From positions 61,865 to 105,702 of the forward strand of contig RQSC01000056.1 of assembly GCA_013416795.1 (NCBI GenBank): 43,838 bases of DNA, read 5' to 3'. The notes below the pieces were generated by a model. That model was not told the DNA's origin, made no database searches, and saw only the letters and a program-made list of their open reading frames with translations. Positions within the stretch are counted from its first letter, which is position 1. Every line of letters starts with the position of its first letter. The stretch comes from Prasinococcaceae sp. CCMP 1430 (lineage: Eukaryota > Prasinodermophyta > Palmophyllophyceae > Prasinococcales > Prasinococcaceae). The translations under genes and the position numbers were made by a program. This document shows positions 9,403 to 19,900 of this stretch, in pieces.

Positions 9403-11636
9403 ATGGCGGAGCCATGCACCAGCCATGCCGCTCCTGGTCAGCGCACGTCAACAGCTGATGAAGACAACATGCAGAAACTACTAGGTGTCCTCACCGACGC
9501 GAGGAGTGGCAACGCATGGAACCATTGGAACGAGCTGGACCCGATCCAAACAGAGGATGTGCCCGCACTTGCTGCCGCAGTGTCAAACAGCACGAGGCCA
9601 CTTGGTCAAGACAACATTCACATTTGGGAGTTGTGTGGGCCTTGTGATATGGAGCGAGAGAGCGTGACCGACTGGCGGCGCGAGGCTCTTCTTCTCCTGG
9701 GTTGCAGCCAAGCCATTGCTTTGGCCGCCGAGGACATACGCAGACCGTGGTTGGCGCCTGTGGCGAGCACATTCCTAAGACTCGGAACTGCACTTCTTGA
9801 CGCACCCATGCAACGAGTGGTTCGCGCATGGCAACACTGCGTCGATGGCATCATTGAGGTCGCGAGACTGCTGTGCTATTTCGAACGCAGTGGTGAGGCT
9901 GAGCTTGAGAGTGGCAATCGCAGCACGAGCACCGATAGTCGGTGGCGTATTCGGCGCTGGGCATTGAGCAACACAACTCCTGGACGCGAGATCGACATCG
10001 CGCTGCTGCAATTTGCGTTGCTTGGGGCGATTATCACCGAAGAGATCGCAAAAGACTCTCGTGCCAGTCTTGTTACTGCTGCGCTCGCGCCCGGCCCCTC
10101 CTCAACCTCCGAGAGACTGTCCCAAGCAGTGCAGGTGGTGGAACAGAGGTGCGGGATCAAGGAGAGGGTGCCTACGATCCAAGAGAACGTCAGGACGCTC
10201 ACGGAACTCAGCGGACCGCATCCACTGTCCGACACGTACGCAAAGCCTGGAACGATGGTAATGGAAAGGTCCGAAGTTGGCGATCGCATTTATGCTCTCA
10301 AGTCCATGAGAGCGCATGAAATCAACACCTGGCGCGCGTCTATTCCTGAGCAGGCCCAGCTTGCTCTAAAGTTGGTCCGCTTTCATGTGGGCAACGGCGA
10401 CTATCCGCACCTGACAGACATGAGGGAGAGGAGATGTGCTTGGTACGATTTTCTCGTCAGGCATGGTGCAGAGCACGTTTCCGAACAGAAATACGCAGCT
10501 GAGCTCTGCCAAGATGTGCAAGTTCTTTGGCGACCGCTATTGGCTTCCAAGGTGAGGGTGACCTACATGAGCGCGCAAGACCGCAATCTCCTGCTGGGCG
10601 CATCGGTAAGAGGCCCGTACTCCGTTGGTGCAGAAGGGAATATCAGAAGGGATTCCTCGGTATCACTCGTGACAGTCTTCGAGACAGATTATGATGAACC
10701 TGGGGATCAGTACAAGTCAGACGCGCAGGCAAGCGAAATGGCCGCCCGCGCGGCCAATGACTACTTCGGAGACCCTGCCGCGGGCGCCTTTCTCAAGGCG
10801 GCTATGGACACGGACGTACTTGAAAAGGCCGATGGCGATTATCGACAGGCACGAAAACATCTCGGTCGTCACCGCCTGGCTCTGGAGCTCCTGAGTACGA
10901 TGCTGAACAAGATTGAGACCTTTGGACAGAAAAAAATCAGGACGCAGGTGATGGGCACTACGGACGCCAGTTTAGCCGTGAGGCTGAAGGCGTCTGCAAA
11001 GAATTTTCTCAAATTCGCAACCACATGTTCCTGCCAGACGATGCACTGGAAGGCGTACGTCGTGGAGGTGCACTGGTGGGCGCTAGGGAGTGACGGGCGC
11101 TGGACAACCACTGAGTTCGAGAAGGTGTAGATGACTTGAGTCACCTGCTTTGGCGTTCTCGGTGACGCTACCTACATCGGCCATTCGACACATTCGTACA
11201 GAGCTCTTCAAGGGCGGCACACAGTCTGCGAGAGCGGCACAAAGCTCTACGAGTCAATACGAACTTGCAAAAGAAGCTCTTCAAGCCGCTCGCCGAAAGC
11301 GGATTTTCCCCCGACTGGCAGCACCACTGGTCACCGCTCTCGCCGTTGCGCGTGTGGGTCTTCGTCTGGGCAGCCATCGAAGACGTTGCGCAGATCACCA
11401 TTCAGCTCATATTCCTGCTCAACGAGTCAGACGACTGTTACCCGACGTACAACGAGGCCACTGGAACGACGGTGTCGATAGTCTTTGGCGCGCTACGCCT
11501 GCTGCTAGACATAGCACTGATTCTTCCGTCGCTCAACCTGAGCAAACGCGCAAACCAGGCTGCCAAGACTGTCGCAAAGCGTCTACGAAGTGTCCGTACT
11601 GCAACCTGCGGCGCAAAGAGCACGGACGAGACCTAG
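9403..11636 (+). CDS. Gene A: unrecognised protein with a C-terminal membrane module shared with gene B
   Basis: Model: exon 1 9403-11124 and exon 2 11202-11636, intron 11125-11201 (GTGTAG...GTACAG, phase 0), 718 residues. Without splicing the first frame stops at 11128-11130 and the shared module is lost. The first ~574 residues match no family I know: soluble-looking, mixed alpha/beta, with CGPCDMERESV and CSCQTMHW Cys pairs. Exon 2 encodes a short helix SLRERHKALRV, then FSPDWQHHW and SPLSPLRVW, a hydrophobic segment VWAAIEDVAQITIQLIFLLN, an NEATGTTVSIVFG segment and a second hydrophobic stretch LRLLLDIALILPSLN. This module is very like the end of gene B. It is inferred to be a membrane-attached protein. 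The start is the first ATG followed by convincing sequence; the splice is predicted, not observed, and if wrong the 3' part is a degenerate fragment. Confidence 0.55.
11202..11516 (+). repeat. Shared C-terminal membrane module, copy in gene A
   Basis: This stretch aligns by eye with about 20300-20623 in gene B at protein and DNA level (about 85% of bases from 11295). Its left limit coincides with the predicted exon 2 acceptor. The same DNA past about 11516 no longer matches. Confidence 0.8.
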
Positions 11637-11752
11637 TAACGCACGTGTTCGCGACCTACCTACCGCATAGCGAGGCTGCGGGCACGAGTCGCACAATTTG
11701 AGATTGGGTGCGTGCGACACGAAAGCATCGCAGTCCCAATGCGGGCGCGACA

Positions 11753-12117
11753 TCACCGCGGCGGCGCCTCCCCTCGGCTCCTCTGAGCGTCCGCGATGAT
11801 CTGCGCGAGCAGCTCGTCGGGCAGCGCCAGCGCGGCCGGGGTCGCGCCGTCGTCGTTGGCACGACCAGGGTCCGCGCCCCGCTCGAGCAGCAGAGACACC
11901 ACGCTCTGCTCCTTGGCCTCGGCGGCCGCTGCCAGCACCGTGTGACCCGTCGCGTCCGTTCTCTCCGGATCCGCGCCGGCGTCGAGGAGCATGCGCACGC
12001 ACGCGGCGCGCCCTGCCATCGCCGCGCGGTGCATCGCGGTGAGGCCATTGCGGTCGGCGACGTTGAGTTTGATCGGCTGTCCCCAGGGCGTGCCGTCGGC
12101 GGCGCTGCTGCCTCTCA
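11753..12117 (-). pseudogene. 3' fragment of a Nas6/gankyrin-like ankyrin gene
   Basis: On the minus strand this encodes the last ~120 residues of the Nas6-like protein at 20819-21892, including the stop codon (11753-11755). It contains two clear ankyrin units (RNGLTAMHRAAMAGRAACV..., TGHTVLAAAAEAKEQSVV...) and the DDGATPAALALPDELL end. The match, almost base for base by eye, stops at about 12117, inside what is exon 3 of the full gene; sequence upstream is unrelated. The frame stays open to 12532, so a chimeric ORF is possible, but that upstream part is Arg/Ala-rich without a recognisable domain. It is most simply a truncated duplicate. Confidence 0.75.
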
Positions 12118-12934
12118 CAGCACAAAGTCTGGTAGCCAGATAGCACACTCCCGGCGCCCCATCAGCCACGTCTGTGCGCGGTGCGCGCCCTGCTAATTTT
12201 GTTGCAAATTTGTGTACCCCGACAAGCGGATGTGACAACGACATCCTCGGAAGTCGCCAACTTGAACTCCACTTCGCTAGCCCGCGGCCCCGCACCGGCG
12301 CTTCCCCGCGCGTACCTGTAGCGAATCCGCGCGCAGATACGCCCCAGTCGCGAGCAGTGGAAGGCGCTCGATCGACAGACATGGTCGCTGTGCTGACGTG
12401 GCGAGGACGCGCTTCGGCGACGGCGCGTTCGACCACACGTGCGACGCGGCCTGGCTGGGCAATTGCGGCGCGTCGAAGCGTGGGGATTCGCCATTGACTG
12501 CCCGCGCGTCCCGAGCAACCGTTCCATGGCAATTCTCATAACCGCCTCCCAACTTCGGCCAACGGTGTGCGATTTTTCTAAACCCCAATGTCGGTGTGCA
12601 CGACGGATTTGGCTATTGCTGCATTGCAGGAGCGCCCGCACAGCGCGCGCGCTGACAGCGCTGGCTGGCGCGCAGAAGCGCACGCGCATGACGCGCGTGC
12701 GCGGGCGCCGCTAGAGCGCTCGCGCCGCGTCGCGCGCTCTCGTCTGAGGCAGCCAGTGGGATACGACGTCGCGGGGCGGGACTTGGATCGCCCACCCTCC
12801 CTGGGGCCTGCGCCGAACGGGCCCGCGCTCCTTCCGCGCCTCCGGCCGCCCGCGCGGTCCCGCTGCCACATTGCGCGACCCACACGCTTCGCGCACCGAC
12901 AACCACACTACGCAAAACTTGCACCAGAGTGATC
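12118..12934. other. Intergenic region upstream of the lipoxygenase
   Basis: No supported gene. It carries some A/T-richer segments (around 12190-12250 and 12565-12610) but no clear TTTTGAYC motif. It presumably contains the lipoxygenase promoter. Confidence 0.3.
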
Positions 12935-15598
12935 ATGGCGATGGCGTCGGCAGTCACCGCGCTGCCCCTTGGCCGGCCGCCCCGTACTTCGGCGACGCTC
13001 GCTGACGCGCGCAGCCGCGGCCGGAGCCGTCGTGCACGCCCGCGCGCCTGTGCGTACGAGGTGCGCGTGCGTGTGGCAGATCAGCGTGGCGCAGGCACAA
13101 AAGCCAGCGTTCTTCTGACGCTTGTCGGCGACGAAGGCAAAATGACAGACATTGAGATCAAAGCTGATGATGGCCTGTGGGGACGTCTTCGTGGCTTCAG
13201 CAAAGGCGGCACGGAGTACCACACGCTTGAGGATGGCGCTCAGGTTGGCGAGCCCGGGGCAATCGTTCTCAGGATGAACACAGCAGACGACGATGGCTTC
13301 AATGCGCTGGAGAGGCGGATCCGGAAGGCGATCGTGGATGGCTCACCCGATATCCCCAAAGCAACGAGTGCCTACATCTTGCGAGACTTCGACGTGTATC
13401 ACGACATTGACGACGCGCTGGGCGTGGCTGAGGTCGACGTGAGGTGCGTCGCCACCAACCGCATGTGGCGTTTCCCGCTGTACACGTGGCTCTCCGCTGC
13501 CGAGGGCAAGCGCGAGGCGGCCGTCGCTTTCTGCGGGCGCGGCTGCCTGCCGCAGGAGACGCCGGATCACCTCAAGTTCTTCCGCGAGATGGATCGGAAA
13601 TTCGGGAGCTATGCGATTCAGCTGAACAGCGTTAAAGGGGGAGCGGTGGCAGCGGCAGTCAAGCTGCCATTGCCCATATCGGAGGCCTTCAACGACGGGA
13701 AGAGGGCGACTTTCGTCGGTGGGGCAGCGCGCGTCGTCACCAGCCGACTCAAATTTTGTTCTTGCCCCGGGGGGTCGACGAAGATGGCGCTTTCACGTCC
13801 GTGCGCAAGGCTTCGTCAGCGGTGCACAAGACGCTCCGTGACAAGGCCAACGGCCCCGACGGCTCGCCTGATGCCTTCGCCGACGAAACCTTTGGTGCCA
13901 TGTTCCTTGCAGGCCCGCTTGCGGGCTACTTCGAGCGTGTTGAAGCAGATGAGGGCGGCGCACTGCTGCCCGAGCGGCTGAAGCGCGCGGGGATTGATGA
14001 CAAGCTATTCGAGGGGCATCCATATGCGCCGCCAAAGGGCGCAACGCTCGCCAGCGAAGCAAGAGCAGGTCGGCTCTTCTGGACGTCGGCGAAGTCGCTC
14101 GAAGGCTGCGCGCTGCCTGATTCCCATCTCAAGCACATCAAGCACCACGTCTCGCCCGGGGCTGCCGTATTGCTGCTCTCGCGGCCCGACCTGTCGCCGC
14201 CGCAGCTGCTGCCGCTGGCAATCTCGTTGGAGGAGCACAAAGGGGCACCGCTCTTTAAACCGGACGACGAAGAGTGGGCCTGGCGCACGGCCAAAGCCCA
14301 CGTCTTGTGCAATCTGGCGCTCGTACATCAGGTGGGCCTACACTGGAGCGAATGCCACGCCGCCGCTGAGCCCATGTGCGGTGCCGTTCAGAGCCGGCTG
14401 TCGTACCTGCATCCGCTGCGGCGCCTGCTCATGCCGCACATCAACTACACGCTGGCCATCAACGCCTCAGCGCGCGGGACCCTCCTTCAGCCAAGGGGCG
14501 TCATCGAGACGCTATTCGTAGCTGGCCCCAACGGTGTGGACTTCGACCAAGAAACTGCCGAGGCATGGTCCAAGGAACTGGGCGTGAAGGTGAAGCCCAC
14601 CAAAGTCAGCTTTGCAGCCAACTACTGGGCCAAGTGGGAGGGCTACACGGACCTGCCACGCATGCTCGAAAAGCGCGGGCTGAAGGAGTCGGCCGGCCTG
14701 CCGGACGACATGTTCCCCTTCCGCGCCGATGCGCTGCCGCTGTGGGACGCCATCAACACGTGGGTGGGCGAATACCTGGGTGTGTGGTATGAGAGCGACC
14801 AGGACTGCGTAGAGGATGACGAACTCAAAGAGATGATCGACGAGCTCGTGAAGGGGCTTGGCAACTGCCCCGAGGGCGTGCGCATAAAGTACGCTGAGGC
14901 GGCGACATCAAAGAAAGAGCTGCATTCTCTGATCGCGTCTTTCATCTTCCAAGTGAGCGTCATGCACGCGGCGCGCAACTTCACGCAACATAAGTGGTTC
15001 GGCGCGATCGGTCTCGCGCCCTTCAATGTGCGCACGCCGCCGCCGTCCGACAAGACGGGATGCGACCAGCAAAGCTTCTGCGATATGCTGCCGAGTCCCC
15101 AGGACACTCTGAGCGGCGTAGGCATCGTGAAGCTACTCTCGACGGTGCGTGCGCATGCGTTCACATCTGCTCCGCAGAGGTGCACATGCAACGGCAACAT
15201 CGCGTTCGCGCCGCGCTGCGATGGCGAGCGCGTTGCCCGGCCGCGTTGGTGGTGTCCCTGCTGCATTGCACGTTCTTGCACGCCGTGTGCGCGCGCGTGC
15301 AGCTGCCTCAGCACATACGAACGCTGCGATGGCAGCGCGTACAGCTCGCTGACCGGTCTGGCTTTCTTCCGCGATCCCCCGACATGGTCGTATCTAGTAC
15401 TCAAAAGGCGACCAGTACCTCGGTAGGCCTTCACGTGACTGGATCGAGTGCCCTGAGGCCGAGCGTGCGCAAGCAAAATACCGCAAGCGCTTGGACAAGG
15501 CCACCAGGGCCGCTTGGAAGCGTGAGCTTGCACGCAGAGAGGCACAAGCGATCTCGTACGACGCGCTGCTCAAAGTTCCGACGTCTGTCGCTATCTAA
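12935..15598 (+). CDS. PLAT-domain lipoxygenase with an apparent frameshift
   Basis: Lipoxygenases add O2 to polyunsaturated fatty acids, the first step to oxylipins. An Arg/Ala/Ser-rich start of about 36 residues (possible transit peptide) precedes a PLAT domain (AYEVRVRVADQRGAGTK, LLTLVGDEGK). The catalytic domain keeps the H-x4-H-x4-H-x17-H-x8-H motif (codons 14326, 14341, 14356, 14410, 14437). Iron ligands are His 14341, His 14356, His 14965, Asn 14977 (MHAARNF) and a C-terminal Ile (15593-15595, ending VPTSVAI). The last part needs an intron 15145-15415 (donor GTGCGT, phase 0) and exon 15416-15598; a few expected residues at the join are missing, so a microexon or other site may be used. 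Between about 13745 and 13775 the coding frame moves by one base at A3T4/C4G6 runs. This could be an assembly indel, a real mutation or, less likely, a 29-base intron. The start is the ATG at 12935. Confidence 0.85.
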
Positions 15599-15861
15599 GT
15601 ATGATAGCTAGCTCTTCGATGCTGCTGGTTGCTGGAGTCACGCACACAGTTGGTGGCTTGCGGAGTGGCGCCTAGCGGCTCTACTGAGAAGAACGATCGT
15701 GCAGAGAGAGAGGGGGGCAGTTGACGTCGTGCGCAAACCAGTACTACAGGTATCGTACAAGAGGGCCGGCTAAGGGGGGGGGGAGGGGGGGGGAAGAGAG
15801 GAGACAGAAAGAGATACGGATTCAGAGACAGAGACAGAGTAGTAAGATATTTGGCGCCCCT
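15599..15861. other. Gap with poly-G and purine-rich low complexity
   Basis: Between the lipoxygenase and the second upstream repeat. It contains a G-run tract with single A interruptions at about 15774-15800, followed by GA-rich sequence to about 15840. No gene seen. Confidence 0.5.
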
Positions 15862-16321
15862 CAGTGACGCCCGAACGCCGAGGAGCGCTGAGAATGCTGC
15901 ATGGCGTACGCTTTGCAGCTCAGCTTTGCATCTCATACGAAACCCTCCCTGAACCCCAAACATTGCACCGCGAACTCTGGCGGAGTGGCCGTGCCAGCTG
16001 CGCCGCACCCGTCCGCGTCCTCTGGCCGCGTCACCGCGTTGCTCATCAAGCAGCGGCTCCTACGCGTCTGACGCGAAGAAGACGAGGCAGGCTTGCGAGC
16101 TCACGTCGGACCCTCTGGTGCCAGCGCAGCGCGCGAGCTCGCCAGCATTCTCTGTTGGATTCGAGCTTTTGTTTTGATGAGCCTTGGATGTCGCAGATTG
16201 GTTGAGATTTGACATTGGAGGCGAGTTCAAGATGATGCAATTTGATACGGACCCGTCGTGGGAGAACGCGGTGGTGCTATCGATTTGGCGGTTGGCCGCG
16301 TTCTCTTTTAAACGAAGGTGC
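15862..16321 (+). repeat. Upstream direct repeat, copy 2 (before gene B)
   Basis: The partner of 8301-8757, in the same orientation and ending about 643 bp before the ATG of gene B (copy 1 ends about 646 bp before gene A). It keeps TTTTGAT (16172-16178), ATTTGAC (16207-16213) and ATTTGAT (16240-16246). Relative to copy 1 it has a one-base and a three-base insertion in this part. Confidence 0.85.
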
Positions 16322-16963
16322 GCACGCCGCGGGCCGGAGGAAATCTTTGCCATAGATACGGTTGCACACGTCAGCGAGCCCGTGCGTGGGTGTGGTTCGC
16401 CTTACTAAGCAACCAGAGCTTGCGCTCGGAGCCTCGGAGGCAGCAGTTGTGCGGCTGCGGTTAACACTGGCGCCCGCGAACGCGCGCCCGCACACCGCGA
16501 TGCCGCGCCTTTTGCACTCGTCGGTGTAGGATCGCGCTGACCCCTTCTGTAGTGTCCAGCACTGCATGCGGCCCGCAAAGGGAGTGTGTGGCGAGGCACA
16601 TAGTGGCACACAGTGCGCGCGTCGAGCGCAGGCGGGGCCGTGGGCACAGTGCAGGCTGCGCAGTGCGCCGGTGGCATAACGCGCCCGCCCGACACGGCGG
16701 CACAGCGGAGCGAGTGGGACGCGCGCCGAGCACGTCTTCCTTTCAGTAGCGGCGCGGGGCAGCATAGCGCGGCAACGCGGAGCAGCGGGGCAGCACGGCA
16801 GAGGTAGCGCAGAGGGCGTTGTCTGCGCAAGACGACTGCAACAAGTGACGATGAAGCGCAGCGCTGAGTGAGTCTGAGGACAGCTCAAAGCGAAAACGTG
16901 CAGCGCGACAGCAGCACAACGATATCTCGGCGTACTGAGCGGCCCGCTTTCGTGCTGTGCACC
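16322..16963. other. Leader region of gene B
   Basis: About 640 bp without a supported gene. The gene B frame is open back to 16868 but without an earlier ATG. Little similarity to the matching stretch before gene A is visible. Confidence 0.35.
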
Positions 16964-19900
16964 ATGAGGCCCGGCGGTGATGTGCTACTCATTATACTGT
17001 GGCCGCTGCGCGCGTGGCTTGCAAGCCTCTCAATGGCTGCCCCTTCGACGGCAGCGTCCACTTCGCCCCAGCGCATGTGGCTCGCTACTTGTGGATCGTG
17101 CAAGTTCTTCGATGAAGGCGGCACGCTGGTGCGCGAGACACCACCGAGTGATTGCCAGAGCCATAGCTGCTGCGGTCAGTGCGTTTCCCTCAACCTAGGG
17201 GAGTGCGCAACCTGTGGCAACCTGAGGGCGCTATCGCAGAATGTCTTCGAAGGCATGTCCGAGCTCGAAAGTCTGGACCTGGAAGACAACAATTTGATGT
17301 CGCTGCCGAAAGACATATTCGCCGATCTGACCAGCCTTCAGGATCTGGACGTGAGCAACAACCAGCTGCGCTCGCTGGCAAACGAGCCATTCGCGGATCT
17401 GACCAGCCTGCTCAGGCTGGACGTGAGCAACAACCTGCTGGGCTCGCTGGCAAACGAGCCGCTGGCAAACAAGCCATTCGCGGACCTAGACAAATTGGAG
17501 AAGCTGGACATGGGCCAAAATCAGCTGAGCTCGCTGCCGATTGGAACGTTCGACGGCCTGCGTAACCTTCAGACGCTCGCCATGGACGACAACAATCTGA
17601 TCTCCAGTTCGCTGTCGACTGGAGTGTTCGCGGACCTGGTCAACCTGACGGTGCTTGGCATGAGCAGAAATCAACTGCGCGCGCCGCTGTCGGACGGAAC
17701 ATTCACAGGCTTGGCCACGCTTGAGGAGCTATACATGAAGCAAAATCAGTTAGGCTCGCTGCCGAACGGAACATTCGCGGGGCTGACCGGGTTGCTGGTT
17801 CTGAGCCTCAGAGACAATCAGCTGAGCTCGCTGTCAAGCAGAGCGTTTATGCATCTGACAAAGCTACAAAAGCTATTCATCAGCAACAACCCGCTAGACG
17901 CGGCCTCGCTGTCGGACGGGCCATTCACGGACCCGGAGTACCTGAAAGACCTTGAGAACCTGTATATGAGAGATTGCAAGCTGAGCAAGCTGCCGGATCG
18001 AGCGTTCGCCGGCCTTGGCAAGCTGCGGGTGCTAGGCATCAGGGACAACCCACTGCGCGAGCTATCGAGCGAGTCTTTTGTGAATCTGGCCAGCCTTGAA
18101 GTGCTGGACATGCGCGACAACGATCTCAACGGATCTCAACCGATGGGGCTGCTCAAGCCGCTGAGCAGCCTTACGACGCTCTCGCTGGGAAATACTAGTT
18201 CTAGTAGTACTGGTGTCGACGCAAGATCGGTGTGCTTCCACGAGTTGCCTCCGTTGGCGGTCGCGGAATACATTCGCGGGCTGCCTGTGACCGCGTGGAA
18301 TAGTCGCCAATGCACCCCGACCGATTGCAGCCCGCTGCGATGTGGTACATGCGCGTTCGTGGTTGACTCTGGTACATTGCGTGCTTCTGACGAGAGTGGG
18401 AATGTCCGAGTCGCGCGTGATGAGTCTGCAACAACCACTGATTCGAGCATTTCGTGCGGCGATTGCGTTGGGCTCAACCTGTCATTCAGTGGCGTGCGCT
18501 CTTTCGAAAGTGGCGTGTTCGAGGGGCTCGACCAGCTCCGGTACCTGATCCTCGCCGACAGCGACGATGCGACTATACAGGAACCCGTTTCTGGTGGTGC
18601 AAAGTCTGATACCGGTACGAATCACGGCCTACGGATCAACATGGTGTCGATGTTAGAGGCAACAAACAAAAACTTCACGCCAAACTTGGCGAGACTGGAC
18701 GTGCGCTCGTTCGGCAGCTGCATCTTCTATCTGAACTACACCGGTGGGCGTGTAAAGGAAGGGATTACAGAGCTTCGACGCTGGTCACCTTTCGGCTTCA
18801 GAGATTGCGGTGTGATAGACGATACGGGGGAGAAGATCTCACCACGCAGCGGACTCCTGGACCTGGCGAATGCCGAACTGGACAGCATTTCCTCCGATGT
18901 GTTTACAGAGCTGAGAGAGCTAAAGACGCTGAACCTTCGGAACAACAATATCTCAGCGTCTCCGCTTGTTCATCTTGAGAGCGCCAGAGACTTGGCATCA
19001 ATTGAGACGATCGATCTACGCGACAACGACCTGCGGTCCTTGGAGCTAACGAGTAGCATTGATTGCTCTTATTTGTCTTCGGTGTCAGGCGAGGACGGCG
19101 TCAAACAGCCGGTGCTACAATTCCGTCCTGGCAATGACAAAATCAAACGCATCGCGCATCCCAGATTTTGTCCCTCCACCGACAAGAACTGCACACCCAC
19201 CTGCGAATGCCCCAAAGACGCGGGTTTCGGGAAGGTATTCGTGATGGTCAAAATCGAGGGCACCTATGTGTGCGTGGAAGACTTCTGGCCGGATTTCTGG
19301 TACAAGTTTCTGCTGCCGCTCGTGGGGACGATCATTGTTGTTTTGTTCGCGTTAATGCTTCAAATGTGGCTACTTTCTGCCTTCCACAAGCACCACCGCC
19401 ACGTCCACACGAGTAGGGGCGAGGCTGCAGAGCTCAGAGAAGTCACTCTCACGTCGCGATACCTGCAGTTCGGTGTTGCCGAGAGCATGGCTCTGCTTAC
19501 GTCTGTCATGCTTTCGGTTGGCGATGTGGTGACGGACGTGCTCTTCATCACCGACTTTGTGAATGACACATGCAGGGAACTTCAGAAACCATCTATCGTC
19601 TTTTTGGCGGTTCCAGGAGGTATGATGCTCGCTGCTGGCATCGCTACCGTCATCGCTGGCATGGATCACATCGACTGGGAAAACCGGCCGTGCCAAAGAT
19701 GGCGTCCGAGTCGGCTGCTAGATGGTACGGAGCGTGCAAAAGACGTGTCCTATCCGACGCGACTCAGACTGCGAGTGGCTCGTCAGCCCGCTACAGACGA
19801 GGAGGGCTTCGCCCAGCGCCAGGTCGTCTCTAACGCGTCATCGCTCTTCACGCTGGCCGTGTGCGTGGCAGACTTCAACGCCATCAAGCTCTTGCCGTGG

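Noticed and set aside
7870-12370. Possible weak similarity between 7870-8030 and 12240-12330 (GCGCTTCC, GCGCGTA, GCGGATCC-like blocks)
   Set aside because: Only short GC-rich words match and spacing is not kept; not convincing by eye.
11753-12532. Full 259-residue ORF as a real ankyrin gene
   Set aside because: Only the last ~120 residues are ankyrin-like; the rest is sequence unrelated to the intact paralogue and low in plausible protein content.
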